DNA of 64,000 bases from Salicibibacter cibi (GTDB lineage: Bacteria; Bacillota; Bacilli; Bacillales; Marinococcaceae). The notes below the pieces were generated by a model that saw only the letters and a list, made by a program, of their open reading frames with translations, searched no databases and was not told the DNA's origin. Shown in pieces: positions 18,492-27,354 of this stretch (positions within the stretch are counted from its first letter, which is position 1; each line of letters starts with the position of its first letter). The position numbers and the translations under genes were made by a program. Location of the stretch: contig NZ_CP054706.1 of assembly GCF_016495865.1 (NCBI RefSeq), positions 1,426,001 through 1,490,000 of the forward strand, in the 5' to 3' direction.

Positions 18492-18977
18492 ATGGAAGTA
18501 TTATGGATAGGGTTGGCGTTTGCCGCCTACGCACTTGCAATTATCGGGGTGATCTATCCCATTATCCCAAGCGGTCCCGCCTATATTCTCGCGATAGTTT
18601 TCTTCGGATTGTATGTGGGTTTTGGGGACTTTGGATTTGGTTTTTGGATTGGACAGACACTCATTGTTGCCCTCCTTTTTGGGCTTGACTTTATCACGAG
18701 TTATTATGGCATCACACGGGTCGGCGGCTCAAAGGGGGCGGTATGGGGAAGCATGATTGGTTTGATCATCGGACCGTTCATTATCCCTGTACTTGGAATT
18801 ATCATAGGTGCCGTCGCCGGCGCGATCATCGGGGAACTGTTAGCCGGCGGACATCACCTAAAATCACTCGGGCGCATAGGATTAGGTTCATTGGTCGGTT
18901 ATTTGGCGGGAGCGGTGATCAAGTTTATTTTGCTGTTTATCGGCCTGTTACTTGCTGGTTTTAGCTGGTGGATATGA
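18492..18977 (+). CDS. yqgC: DUF456 family membrane protein (YqgC-like)
   Basis: A 161-residue protein with four to five transmembrane helices and many Gly residues, matching the DUF456 family (YPIIPSGPAYILA, FGLDFITSYYGITRVGGSKGAVWGS, PFIIPVLGIIIGAVAGAIIGE). ATG 18492 is nine bases after GGGAGGG; an ATG at 18483 is directly against that site. Length equals that of B. subtilis YqgC. Role unknown. Confidence 0.8.
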   Translation: MEVLWIGLAFAAYALAIIGVIYPIIPSGPAYILAIVFFGLYVGFGDFGFGFWIGQTLIVALLFGLDFITSYYGITRVGGSKGAVWGSMIGLIIGPFIIPVLGIIIGAVAGAIIGELLAGGHHLKSLGRIGLGSLVGYLAGAVIKFILLFIGLLLAGFSWWI

Positions 18978-18998
18978 GGGGGTTTGTATTAAAAAGGC

Positions 18999-19027
18999 TT
19001 GCCGTCTTTCTGATTCTATGATATATT
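18999..19027 (+). promoter_or_regulatory. Promoter of the tRNA cluster
   Basis: TTGCCG (18999-19004), 17-base spacer, TATATT (19022-19027), 32 bases before the first tRNA. Confidence 0.55.
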
Positions 19028-19058
19028 ATCCATTGTCTTAAACAATTTTCTTGCGGAT

Positions 19059-19135
19059 GGCGGTGTAGCTCAGCTGGCTAGAGCGTACGGTTCATACCCG
19101 TAAGGTCGGGGGTTCGATTCCCTCCGCCGCTACCA
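19059..19135 (+). tRNA. tRNA-Met (CAT), elongator
   Basis: 77-base cloverleaf with acceptor GGCGGTG / CGCCGCT, anticodon loop TTCATAC (CAT), T-loop TTCGATT and encoded CCA. It lacks the three G-C pairs and 1-72 mismatch of the initiator, so elongator Met fits. Confidence 0.92.
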
Positions 19136-19148
19136 TTTTAAAGCATAT

Positions 19149-19225
19149 GGCGGTTGTGGCGAAGTGGTTAACGCACCGGATTGTGGTTCCGGCATTCGTG
19201 GGTTCGATCCCCATCAACCGCCCCA
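19149..19225 (+). tRNA. tRNA-His (GTG)
   Basis: Cloverleaf with acceptor GCGGTTG / CAACCGC and the extra G-1 (19149) pairing with C73, a tRNA-His hallmark; anticodon loop TTGTGGT; CCA is encoded. Confidence 0.95.
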
Positions 19226-19231
19226 TCCACC

Positions 19232-19308
19232 GGACCCTTAGCTCAGTTGGTCAGAGCAGACGGCTCATAACCGTCCGGTCGTAGGTTCGAGTCCTACAGG
19301 GTCCACCA
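19232..19308 (+). tRNA. tRNA with CAT anticodon, probably tRNA-Ile2 (lysidine type)
   Basis: Acceptor GGACCCT / AGGGTCC, anticodon loop CTCATAA, encoded CCA. The body resembles bacterial Ile2 tRNAs (CTTAGCTCAG, GGTCG variable region), whose CAT is modified by TilS to read AUA; a Met identity is the alternative. Confidence 0.85.
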
Positions 19309-19320
19309 TATAGAAAATAC

Positions 19321-19346
19321 AACCCCGGATTTAAAGGGGTTTTTTT
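19321..19346 (+). terminator. Terminator of tRNA cluster
   Basis: AACCCC (19321-19326) pairs with GGGGTT (19336-19341), followed by seven T bases. Confidence 0.8.
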
Positions 19347-19406
19347 AATGGGATTAAAGATAAAATATTTGTAAATAACATAAAATAGGTTTAAAGTTAA
19401 TAGGGG

Positions 19407-19441
19407 CAGGGTAGAGTAATGTCGAGAGGTTGCTCACCCTG
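19407..19441 (+). promoter_or_regulatory. Inverted repeat in the sodA leader
   Basis: CAGGGTAGAG (19407-19416) and CTCACCCTG (19433-19441) can pair with one bulged A, 30 bases before sodA. Could be an operator or a leader hairpin. Confidence 0.35.
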
Positions 19442-19470
19442 TATTAAATTAAACATTGGAGGAGATTCAC

Positions 19471-20079
19471 ATGGCTAACTATCAACTTCCGGATCTTCCA
19501 TATGCAGCAAATGCATTGGAACCGCACATTGATGAAGAAACAATGAACATTCATCATGACAAGCACCATAATACTTATGTAACAAAGTTAAATGATGCGC
19601 TTTCCGGTCATGATGACCTCGCCAATCAAAGCGTTGAAGATTTGGTGACGAATTTGGATAAAGTCCCAGAAAATATTCGTACCGCAGTTCGTAACAACGG
19701 AGGCGGTCACGCGAACCACAAGCTGTTTTGGACGATTCTTTCTCCGAATGGAGGAGGCAAGCCATCCGGTGACTTGTTGTCCGCGATCGAAAACAAGTGG
19801 GGCAGTTTTGATCAGTTCCAAGAGGAATTTACAAACGCCGCACTCGGTCGTTTCGGTTCAGGTTGGGCATGGCTCGTCGTCGATGGCAAAAATTTGGCGA
19901 TTCAGGACACGTTAAACCAGGATTCTCCCTTAACCGAAGGAAAAACACCGGTTCTTGGCATTGATGTATGGGAGCACGCGTATTACCTTAAATATCAAAA
20001 CCGTCGTCCGGAATACGTGAAAGCATTCTGGAATGTCGTGAATTGGCAAGAGGTTGAAAGACGTTACAAAGAAGCATAA
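19471..20079 (+). CDS. sodA: Superoxide dismutase, Mn/Fe type
   Basis: Cytosolic enzyme that disproportionates superoxide. The 202-residue product begins [18 protein letters not shown] and carries all four metal ligands: His28 in NIHHDKHH, His in [11 protein letters not shown], and Asp and His in [11 protein letters not shown]. Gln/Gly pattern (GSGWAWLVV) fits the manganese form. ATG 19471 has GGAGGAG nine bases ahead; the TTG at 19456 overlaps that site and is rejected. Followed by its own terminator. Confidence 0.96.
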   Translation: MANYQLPDLPYAANALEPHIDEETMNIHHDKHHNTYVTKLNDALSGHDDLANQSVEDLVTNLDKVPENIRTAVRNNGGGHANHKLFWTILSPNGGGKPSGDLLSAIENKWGSFDQFQEEFTNAALGRFGSGWAWLVVDGKNLAIQDTLNQDSPLTEGKTPVLGIDVWEHAYYLKYQNRRPEYVKAFWNVVNWQEVERRYKEA

Positions 20080-20091
20080 TAAATGAAACAA

Positions 20092-20120
20092 CCCCCCTGA
20101 ACGTTTCAGGGGGGATTTTT
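20092..20120 (+). terminator. Terminator of sodA
   Basis: Ten-pair stem CCCCCCTGAA (20092-20101) and TTCAGGGGGG (20105-20114), then ATTTTT. Confidence 0.9.
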
Positions 20121-20183
20121 AATTCGTGGAATAGCACGCGCTTAGGTTGCACACGCTAACTGAAGATGAGGTAGGTGTGTGCG

Positions 20184-21467
20184 ATGGTTTCCGCGATTTT
20201 CAAACGGTTGCTTCCCGATAATGTGGAGGCAACGAAAGATTTTAAACTCTTGCTATTGATCGGGGGTTTGTATGCTTTAAGCACGGCGCTTTCGAATACG
20301 TTTGTTAACGTGTACATATGGAAACAATCCGGGAGCATCACGGCAATTGCCCTTTATCAATTGGCGACCGTCCTATTTTCGCCATTGGCGTTCTTTTACG
20401 CCGGTCGATTGGTGAAACGCATGGATCGAACGATTGTGTTAAGGATCGGTGTTGTGCTGCTTGCCCTTTTTTATTTTGCCGTTCTTTTTGCCGGAACAAG
20501 AGTTGAAGATGTTCTCTTTTTGTTAGGGTTGCTGTTGGGGTTGGGCTTTGGCGTATATTGGCTTGCTTTTAACGTGCTCACATTTGAAATAACGTCGCCG
20601 GAGACAAGGGATGTCTTTAACGGTTATCTAGGATTGTTCACATCACTCGCCGGTATGATTGGACCGATGACTGCCGGAATCATTATTGCTTGGTTTCCGG
20701 GGTACAGTGGCTATCAGTCTATTTTTACCGTATCGTTGTTGTTTTTTGCAGCAGCGGTGGTTGTCAGTTTTAAATTTAAAAAGCGTTCCTCTGCCGGGAT
20801 TTTTCGGATCAGCAAAGTTTGGCAGCGGCGCCATGAAGACTTGGATTGGCGCCGCATTCTATATGCCCATTTTTTCCAAGGGTTGCGTGAAGGGGTTTTT
20901 ACGTTTTTAATCGTTTTGTGGGTCTATACGGCGACGCAAAGTGAATTGGCATTGGGCACCTATGGTTTCATTACGTCAGCCGTTTCATTTTGCTGTTATT
21001 TTGCGGTGGGACGGTTTCTGCCCGTTCGTTTTCGCAGGCGTTCGATTTTTATCGGCGCTTTGCTGCTTTACGTTGCCATTTTCTTTATCGTTCCCGATCC
21101 AACGTATCCTCGTTTGATTGCTTATGGCATTATCATTTCGGCCGCCTATCCGTTGATATTTGTGCCGTTTGTGTCGATGACGTATGATATTATCGGAAAA
21201 GCATACAAGGCAGCTTCAATGCGAGTGGAGTATTTAATTGTGAGGGAGTGGTTCGTTAATGGGGGAAGGGCTGTCTCCATCATTTCTTTTTTGATCTTCA
21301 TTCGCGTACTGGGAGATAAACAGGGGATTTTGTTTACATTACTTGTGTTTGGCGCAGGACATCTTTTTCTGTATTTGGCGATACGGCACATTAGCCCTTG
21401 CGGGGGAAGGATTTCGGACGATGATTACGCCAATAAAAGCCTCGGCGATCAGGAACGCCAAACGTAG
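20184..21467 (+). CDS. yqgE: Major facilitator superfamily transporter (YqgE-like)
   Basis: Integral membrane protein of about 427 residues with about 12 hydrophobic segments in the MFS layout; the cytoplasmic loop after helix 2 reads GRLVKRMDRT, a degenerate form of the MFS motif A. The substrate is not predictable. ATG 20184 is chosen; GTG 20175 is also in frame and the ribosome site (GAGGTAGG) suits either. Place between sodA and pbpA and length match B. subtilis yqgE. A dispersed terminator repeat follows. Confidence 0.82.
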   Translation: MVSAIFKRLLPDNVEATKDFKLLLLIGGLYALSTALSNTFVNVYIWKQSGSITAIALYQLATVLFSPLAFFYAGRLVKRMDRTIVLRIGVVLLALFYFAVLFAGTRVEDVLFLLGLLLGLGFGVYWLAFNVLTFEITSPETRDVFNGYLGLFTSLAGMIGPMTAGIIIAWFPGYSGYQSIFTVSLLFFAAAVVVSFKFKKRSSAGIFRISKVWQRRHEDLDWRRILYAHFFQGLREGVFTFLIVLWVYTATQSELALGTYGFITSAVSFCCYFAVGRFLPVRFRRRSIFIGALLLYVAIFFIVPDPTYPRLIAYGIIISAAYPLIFVPFVSMTYDIIGKAYKAASMRVEYLIVREWFVNGGRAVSIISFLIFIRVLGDKQGILFTLLVFGAGHLFLYLAIRHISPCGGRISDDDYANKSLGDQERQT

Positions 21468-21480
21468 TTCATAGTTTCTT

Positions 21481-21574
21481 ATGCAGGTAAGAAAGTATAA
21501 ATCACCTTTATTACCTGCATAAGGTGGGCGAAGGCTTTCGCTATAAAAGCTTGGCAAAAAGCTCAGTTTTCTAA
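21481..21574 (+). repeat. Dispersed double-hairpin terminator repeat, copy 2
   Basis: Hairpin one: ATGCAGGTAA (21481-21490) with TTACCTGCAT (21511-21520). Then AAGGTGGGCGAAGGCTTTCG and a degraded core CTTGGCAAAAAGCTCAG followed by TTTTCTAA. Same order of parts as copies 1 and 6. Confidence 0.75.
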
Positions 21575-21655
21575 TGGGAATCCAGGAGAGGCTGTGCTAC
21601 AATAGACGAGTGAGGATAAACGCACATGTTTTTTAGTAGGGGGAGGAGAAACCAT

Positions 21656-23686
21656 ATGGCAAGAGAAAAACGGAAAAATCATATTCCGTTACGTTTAAAT
21701 ATCCTTTTTTTTGCCGTATTTATTTTATTTTCCATTTTGATCTTACGCCTTGGCTATATTCAAATTGTCCAAGGGGAAGAATATGAATCGATGGTCAATA
21801 ATGATGGGGAACAGACGGCGAACGTTGATTCGCCGCGAGGATTAATGCTGGATCGCAACGGGAACACGGTTGTCGATAATGAATTGCAACTGACCCTTAC
21901 CTATACCAATCGCCCGGGCAACGAAGAAGAGATGCTTGAAATTGCCGACCGTTTGCCGGAATTTTTGGATATAGACGAAGATGACATTGAAGATATTAAT
22001 GAACGGGAATGGCAAGACTATTGGTTGCAAACGAGAGAAGAGGAAGCAGATCAACTGGTGAGCGAAGAGGAAGAAGCAGACTTGGAAGATGATGAAGTCT
22101 ATCAACTGCAACTTGACAGGTTTTCCGCAGAGGAAGCGATGGAAGCGATCGATGCGGACGAGCATGAGACGGTTGCGATTTGGGCAGAGATGATGGGCGG
22201 TTATAATTACTCGCCTCATCGGGTCGCGAGAGGGATTGATGAGGAAGCGGCCCACGCGCTCAGCGAGTTAATGCATGAACTTCCCGGCATTGATATCATG
22301 CGGGATTCTGTTCGAATGTATCCTTATGGCGACAGCTTCCCGACCTTTTTGGGGAGTACGGGGCAAATTCCCGAGGATGAGCTCGATCAATATTTGGGTG
22401 AAGGTTACGAGCGGACCGATATTGTCGGAACGACTCATTTGGAAGCAGAATATGAAAACGTGATGCGTGGGGAAAAGGCAGAAATAACGACTGATGCCGA
22501 CGGGAATGAATCAACGGACCCCGGCGCACGGGGTAACGATCTCGTTTTGACGATCGACATGGCCTTGCAACAAGAGATAGAAGATGTGATTGATGATAAC
22601 ATCGGCAGCGAAAGCGGGGCTACTTTTCTCGAAGACCCGGAAGCCCACGTCGTCATGATGGAGCCGGACACCGGCGAAATTCTTAGCATGGCGTCCTATG
22701 ATGAAGATTTCGGCTTGATGGAGAACGCCTATGCAATCGGGTCCACGATCAAAATGGCGACTGTACTGGCAGGTTTCGATAGCGGCGTCATCGATCACGG
22801 CACGGTCTTTGAAGACACGCCTATCAATTTGCCCGCTTCCCCGTCCATATCTTCATGGCAAAATATGGGGGCCGTGAATGATATTGACGCCATCCGCCGC
22901 TCGTCAAACATTTATATGGCAAGAATAGCGATGGCGATGGCCGACTATGAACTCGGCGTGAGCGGCACCGACTGGTCTGGGGCTGACCAGGCTTTTGATA
23001 TTTTGCGCAACCATTACGCCCAATTTGGCCTCGGCATCGAGACGGGGATTGACCTCCCTAGAGAAGTGACGGGCATGGATGGCGGCTACGAATCCCAAAA
23101 CCTTTTGTACATGAGTTTTGGCCAGTTTGATACGTACACGCCGATGCAAATGGGCCAGTACGCTGCAACCATAGCGAATGGTGGGGAGCGGATGGAGCCA
23201 ACGCTCGTGAGAGAAATTCTCGATCCCGCGACGGGGGATGAAGAATCCGGATCTGTCGTGCGCCAACATAGCCCCGAAGTGCTGAATACGGTTGACAATA
23301 CAGATGGGGATTTTGACCGGATGCAAGAAGGCATGAGGCAGGTGATGCAACAATCCGGTTCAAACGGCGGGACCGCGTACGATGACTTCGATGATGCCGA
23401 TTATAATCCAGCGGGCAAGACAGGAACGGCGCAGGCCTTTGACGAGGATGGGAATGAAGGTTACAATCAGGCAATGGTGGCCTACGCTCCTTACGATGAT
23501 CCCGAAGTCGCGATCGCTGTGCTTGTTCCAGTCACCTCGACGAGTGATGAGGATTCAGGGTTGGCGAACTCGATCACACGTGATGCCCTGGATGCTTATT
23601 TTGACTTGGAAGAGGACGGAGCTGAACCGGACGAATCCGACGACGACGATGAGGTTTTTAGGGATCCGGAAGATGATCTGGAATAA
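21656..23686 (+). CDS. pbpA: Class B penicillin-binding protein 2 (peptidoglycan transpeptidase)
   Basis: Membrane-anchored cell-wall cross-linking enzyme acting outside the membrane. The 676 residues comprise a short cytosolic basic tail, one transmembrane helix (~17-38), a PBP dimerisation region (~60-320) with two long acidic inserts, and the transpeptidase domain with active-site motifs STIK (Ser near 363), SSN (~420) and KTGTAQ (~590). No PASTA repeats. The C-terminal tail is almost all Asp/Glu. ATG 21656 follows GGGGGAGGAG. Position after yqgE equals pbpA (PBP2a) of B. subtilis, an elongation-class enzyme. The acidic inserts suggest salt adaptation (inference). Confidence 0.93.
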   Translation: MAREKRKNHIPLRLNILFFAVFILFSILILRLGYIQIVQGEEYESMVNNDGEQTANVDSPRGLMLDRNGNTVVDNELQLTLTYTNRPGNEEEMLEIADRLPEFLDIDEDDIEDINEREWQDYWLQTREEEADQLVSEEEEADLEDDEVYQLQLDRFSAEEAMEAIDADEHETVAIWAEMMGGYNYSPHRVARGIDEEAAHALSELMHELPGIDIMRDSVRMYPYGDSFPTFLGSTGQIPEDELDQYLGEGYERTDIVGTTHLEAEYENVMRGEKAEITTDADGNESTDPGARGNDLVLTIDMALQQEIEDVIDDNIGSESGATFLEDPEAHVVMMEPDTGEILSMASYDEDFGLMENAYAIGSTIKMATVLAGFDSGVIDHGTVFEDTPINLPASPSISSWQNMGAVNDIDAIRRSSNIYMARIAMAMADYELGVSGTDWSGADQAFDILRNHYAQFGLGIETGIDLPREVTGMDGGYESQNLLYMSFGQFDTYTPMQMGQYAATIANGGERMEPTLVREILDPATGDEESGSVVRQHSPEVLNTVDNTDGDFDRMQEGMRQVMQQSGSNGGTAYDDFDDADYNPAGKTGTAQAFDEDGNEGYNQAMVAYAPYDDPEVAIAVLVPVTSTSDEDSGLANSITRDALDAYFDLEEDGAEPDESDDDDEVFRDPEDDLE

Positions 23687-23792
23687 AGGCTTGCCTCCTA
23701 TTTTGGCTTTTGAAATGATGTGAGCGTTGATTTATGTAATAAAACCTGATAATATTATCGAGTACGATTGCTAAAAGATTGGAGGGATAGCC

Positions 23793-23942
23793 ATGCGTGT
23801 TCAAGTAACACTTGCGTGTACGGAAACTGGAGACAGAAACTATATCACATCTAAAAATAAACGAACCCATCCGGAGCGTATGGAGCTAAACAAATTTAGT
23901 CCGCGGCTTAACCGTTATACGCTTCACCGTGAAACAAAGTAA
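23793..23942 (+). CDS. rpmG: Ribosomal protein L33, cysteine-depleted form
   Basis: A 49-residue large-subunit ribosomal protein starting [18 protein letters not shown] and ending TLHRETK, clearly L33. In zinc-binding L33 the metal is held by Cys9, Cys12, Cys36 and Cys39; here only Cys9 remains, with Thr12, Ser36 and Leu39. It therefore looks like a C-minus, zinc-independent type, although it sits at the rpmGA place between pbpA and yqgN. GGAGGG lies ahead of ATG 23793. A possible Zur half-site (TACGATT, 23763-23769) is upstream, but the other half is poor. Confidence 0.93.
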   Translation: MRVQVTLACTETGDRNYITSKNKRTHPERMELNKFSPRLNRYTLHRETK

Positions 23943-23973
23943 GCAGCAGATGCGTATGCTGCTTACTTTTCTT
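23939..23973 (+). terminator. Terminator overlapping the rpmG stop codon
   Basis: Ten-pair stem GTAAGCAGCA (23939-23948) and TGCTGCTTAC (23957-23966), then TTTTCTT. Its left arm includes the stop codon. Confidence 0.75.
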
Positions 23974-23994
23974 ATGTTGGGAGGGATGGCAGTG

Positions 23995-24540
23995 ATGCAT
24001 AAGCAAGAGGTTCGCACGTATGTACGAGAACAGTTCTCCATGCTAACAAGCGGGGAGCGGGAGCAGCGTGGTCGGAAGTTGCATGAAGAATTGTATTGCC
24101 AGTTGTTCTGGAAACAAGCGAAAATCGTTGCCGTAACCGTTGCTACATATCGGGAAGTGCCAACAATACCAATAATAGAGAAAGCTTGGCGCGAAGGGAA
24201 AACGGTCGTTGTGCCCAAAGTAGCCCGCGAGCGCCATACGTTGGATTTTTATGCGCTTACGTCGTTTTTGCAGTTGGAGGAAAACCGTGGACTGCCGGAA
24301 CCTGTGCCTTCCAAATGTGAGCAAATCACAAAGGAAAACATCGACGTCGTGATCGTGCCGGGATTGGCATTTGATCAGGCAGGATATCGCATCGGATTTG
24401 GCGGCGGCTACTATGATCGGTACCTCGAACATTATCAAGGAAAGACTGCCGCTCTCGCCTTTTCTTTTCAACTTTTTCCCACTTTGCCGACTGAGGCACA
24501 TGATATTCCCGTTCATCATGTAGTAACGGAGAAAACATAA
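23995..24540 (+). CDS. yqgN: 5-formyltetrahydrofolate cyclo-ligase
   Basis: ATP-dependent enzyme (MTHFS) that converts 5-formyl-THF to methenyl-THF, recycling a stored folate. About 181 residues with the N-terminal helical pattern, VVPKVARERHTLDFYAL, the signature VIVPGLAFDQAGYRIGFGGGYYDRYL (substrate and phosphate loop; GFGGGYYDR near 138-146) and a C-terminal VHHVVTE. Upstream in-frame starts at 23986 and 23929 are too close to, or upstream of, the GGGAGGG site, so ATG 23995 is used. Its stop overlaps the next start (TAATG). Confidence 0.9.
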   Translation: MHKQEVRTYVREQFSMLTSGEREQRGRKLHEELYCQLFWKQAKIVAVTVATYREVPTIPIIEKAWREGKTVVVPKVARERHTLDFYALTSFLQLEENRGLPEPVPSKCEQITKENIDVVIVPGLAFDQAGYRIGFGGGYYDRYLEHYQGKTAALAFSFQLFPTLPTEAHDIPVHHVVTEKT

Positions 24541-25301
24541 TGGTCGTTCTCCTTCTCATAGCTGTTGTCCTTATCGCTTATTTGGCCTATCGGCATCAAA
24601 CGCTGACCGTTGGCGGTGCATGGACGGCTTTTCTTGTCGGTGCGGGAATTGCCGTATCTTTTTCTTACGAGGGGCTCATCATCTTGGCGTTATTTTTTAT
24701 CGGCAGTACAATTTTCGGCCGATTACCTGCGCGTACGTTTGAACGGGAGCAGGAAATGCGTACAGCCGGGCAAGTGTTCGCCAATGGCGGAGTCGCGGCT
24801 CTTCTTGCTATCTCGGCGCTGCTGTTTGCGGACGATGAACTTGTCCGTATGATGTTCATCAGCTCGCTCGCGGCTGCCAACAGTGACACTTGGGCTACGG
24901 AAGGTGGCAAGCGCTGGGGCGGACGCCCTTACCATATTAGGATGAATAACCGTACGGCCACCGGCCGGTCAGGAGCGATTTCTCCAATCGGTACGTTGTT
25001 TGCTTTTCTCGGAAGTGGCCTTATCGCAATCTTCGGAAGCCTCCTGCTTTTGAATGGAGATTGGATGGTTTTGATATTGATCGCCGGTTTTGCAGGAGCG
25101 ATAGCAGATACTGTTATGGGCGCGTATCTTCAGGAAGAGCGCCTATGCGGGTATTGCAACACCCTTACGGAAGAAAAAAGCCATTGCGGCCATAACACCC
25201 GAATCATCCGGGGCGTTCCGGGATTTGACAATAATAAGGTGAACACTGCGTGTACCATTGTGTCGCCAATTGTTGTCCTGATTATTTTTCTCCTCGTATA
25301 G
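24540..25301 (+). CDS. DUF92 family membrane protein
   Basis: A 253-residue polytopic membrane protein with about six or seven helices, matching DUF92 (TMEM19/VTE6-like). Conserved residues are visible: NGGVAALLA, AANSDTWATEGGKRWGG and the CGYCN...CGHNT cysteine pairs near the C terminus, followed by GVPGFDNNKVN. Plant VTE6 of this family phosphorylates phytyl phosphate; for bacterial members the substrate is unknown. Starts on the last base of the yqgN stop, so translation is coupled. Confidence 0.8.
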   Translation: MVVLLLIAVVLIAYLAYRHQTLTVGGAWTAFLVGAGIAVSFSYEGLIILALFFIGSTIFGRLPARTFEREQEMRTAGQVFANGGVAALLAISALLFADDELVRMMFISSLAAANSDTWATEGGKRWGGRPYHIRMNNRTATGRSGAISPIGTLFAFLGSGLIAIFGSLLLLNGDWMVLILIAGFAGAIADTVMGAYLQEERLCGYCNTLTEEKSHCGHNTRIIRGVPGFDNNKVNTACTIVSPIVVLIIFLLV

Positions 25302-25348
25302 CCGCTGCTGGATTTAGCCAAGCTAAATAGCGGAAGGAGGAGGTTTTT

Positions 25349-25522
25349 TTGAAAAAACTCATGATGTTCATTGGCTTGGCAATGATTGGCTTTCTTGTAT
25401 ATCGCTATCGCTATTATGTACTCAGGTATAAAATAAGCAGACGCTTGCTCGTCAAAAGTGTACTGGCGATCCCACCTTTGCGGCGGCGGCTGTTAAAAAA
25501 ATATTCCCCGTTCGCCACCTAG
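25349..25522 (+). CDS. yqgO: Small membrane protein, YqgO-like
   Basis: A 57-residue protein: one N-terminal transmembrane helix (MKKLMMFIGLAMIGFLVY) followed by a strongly basic segment (YRYRYYVLRYKISRR, then PPLRRRLLKKY). TTG start six bases after AAGGAGGAGG, a strong ribosome site. The organisation (helix plus RYRY and Arg-rich tail) and the place just before gluP are those of yqgO. Role unknown; it is too short for many gene callers. Confidence 0.72.
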   Translation: MKKLMMFIGLAMIGFLVYRYRYYVLRYKISRRLLVKSVLAIPPLRRRLLKKYSPFAT

Positions 25523-25538
25523 AGCGTCCCAAATGGCC

Positions 25539-25575
25539 GCTCCACGAGTTGCATGGAGCATTTCTGATTATTATT
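25539..25575 (+). terminator. Possible terminator after yqgO
   Basis: GCTCCA (25539-25544) and TGGAGC (25554-25559) with a nine-base loop, followed by a T-rich stretch. Confidence 0.5.
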
Positions 25576-25670
25576 TTCGGCGGTTACAATGGCAAATATT
25601 CGCATTGGCACGCACCTGTCGTTTATGATAGTAGGAGGATGCCATCAAAGAATGAAAAAGGATGAATGCG

Positions 25671-27239
25671 ATGGAGGTTAGAGATCAAGATGTGCTCTTT
25701 TGGGAGCTCGCGCATCATCTCGTAGCGAAAAATGGATTCCAAGCCGTTCATGTGACGAATGATCGAAAACAACTATGGTTAGAAAAGGAAACGGACAAGG
25801 AACAGTTCTTGATATCCCTTTCCAAAATTGATATGGCTTGGAGTCGGGGACTTGACCAATTAATGAAGGATAACGCCCGTGAGTTCCAGTCGATTAAAAG
25901 GGGCTCTCCCCGTAAAAACACGGTCTATCATAATGTGTACATCACTTCGATGGCACCTGCAGACGATTGGAAAAGCAAAACGAGTGAAATTATTTATACA
26001 GATGCGGCGAGACGCAAGCCGATGCAAACGTGGCTTTTTGCCGCATCGATCGGTGCTCAGCACGGGGATGACATCGAAAAGTTTTTGGGTTGGTTGCATG
26101 CGGATGATAATTGGCCGAGCAAAGAAGAAATGCTCCAAGATGATGACGATTTGCGTGGCCAAAAGACGGCAAATCAACGACAACGCATTGTAAGAAATAT
26201 TGAACGAGAGCAAGAGGAAGCCGTCAAGGTTTTTACATATGGGAAGTCTCGTTTCACCTATATCTTGCTCGCATTGATTTTAATGGTTTTTGTCTGGATG
26301 GAAGCGGTCGCAGACTCGACGGATATGTTGGCGCTAATCGAATTTGGCGCAAAATACAATCCATTCATCGATGATGGCGAGTGGTGGCGTATTTTTACGT
26401 CGATGTTTCTGCATATCGGCATCTTTCACTTATTTATGAATTCATTGGCGCTTCTTTTTCTGGGAACGGCAGTCGAACGTATTTTTGGAACAACACGGTT
26501 TATTTGGATCTACATGGTTGCCGGCATCGTTGGCTCGACGGCCAGTTATGCGTTCACCGAACAAGTTTCAGCGGGGGCATCAGGCGCGATTTTTGGCTGT
26601 TTCGGTGCGCTGGTTTTCTTCGGGATCAATCACCGCCGTCTTTTTTTCCGAACGATCGGAAGAAGTGTCATTGTCATTCTGTTGATTAATGTTATTTTCG
26701 GGACGGTCGTTCCAATGGTTGACAACGGTGCCCACATGGGAGGTTTAGTCGGAGGATTTCTTGCTGCCGCAACGGTGGGCATGCCTGATAAGACGTACAA
26801 ATTAAGACAGCTCTGCGTGGTTCCCGCGATTGCCGCCCTTATCGCAATTTTATTCGCCTACGGCTATTATGGCGAGGGGAACGATTCGGCGGAACCGATC
26901 GTAGAAATTCAACTGGCCCAGGAGCTCATGGAAGAAGAAGCGTATGATGAAGCCTATGAAACGATGGCAAGTGTGATCGAGAGGGCGGAAATGCCCGAGG
27001 CATATTTCATGATCGGCAATGCAGCGTTTGGACGCGAGGATTATGAGGAAGCCGAAGGTTTTTATCAAGAAGCATTGGCCGAGAATGCGGATTTTCACGA
27101 GGCTGCCTATAATCTTGCGCTTGTATACGGAGAAATGGGAGAAGATGAACAGGCGCTTGAATACGCGGAACGCGCCCTTGAATTAGAACCCGATAATGAA
27201 CAATACGAAGAGTTGCTGGAAGAACTTCAGGGGACTTGA
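25671..27239 (+). CDS. gluP: Rhomboid protease GluP with TPR domain
   Basis: Intramembrane serine protease of about 522 residues, homologous to B. subtilis YqgP/GluP, which is linked to cell division, glucose export and membrane quality control. An N-terminal cytosolic domain (~1-190) precedes the rhomboid core (~195-380) with catalytic Ser304 in GASGAIFG and His355 in NGAHMGG, plus the L1-loop EWWRIFTSMFLHIGIFHLFMNSL order of motifs. The C-terminal region (~400-520) has TPR repeats (AYNLALVYGEMGEDEQALEYAERAL in two halves). ATG 25671 is nine bases from AAGG; ATG 25662 is also possible. Confidence 0.92.
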   Translation: MEVRDQDVLFWELAHHLVAKNGFQAVHVTNDRKQLWLEKETDKEQFLISLSKIDMAWSRGLDQLMKDNAREFQSIKRGSPRKNTVYHNVYITSMAPADDWKSKTSEIIYTDAARRKPMQTWLFAASIGAQHGDDIEKFLGWLHADDNWPSKEEMLQDDDDLRGQKTANQRQRIVRNIEREQEEAVKVFTYGKSRFTYILLALILMVFVWMEAVADSTDMLALIEFGAKYNPFIDDGEWWRIFTSMFLHIGIFHLFMNSLALLFLGTAVERIFGTTRFIWIYMVAGIVGSTASYAFTEQVSAGASGAIFGCFGALVFFGINHRRLFFRTIGRSVIVILLINVIFGTVVPMVDNGAHMGGLVGGFLAAATVGMPDKTYKLRQLCVVPAIAALIAILFAYGYYGEGNDSAEPIVEIQLAQELMEEEAYDEAYETMASVIERAEMPEAYFMIGNAAFGREDYEEAEGFYQEALAENADFHEAAYNLALVYGEMGEDEQALEYAERALELEPDNEQYEELLEELQGT

Positions 27240-27354
27240 ACGCTTCTTGAACGCTTAACCCCGGCTCCTATTCCCACCTTTAAGCTCATGGAAAACCTAG
27301 GTTTCGCATACGTTAATGTTAAGGTTGTACCGGCTAAATTGGAGGTGGGAAAGG

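Noticed and set aside
20656..20834. Antisense frames in the MFS gene
   Set aside because: They are reverse shadows of a membrane protein gene with strong forward support.
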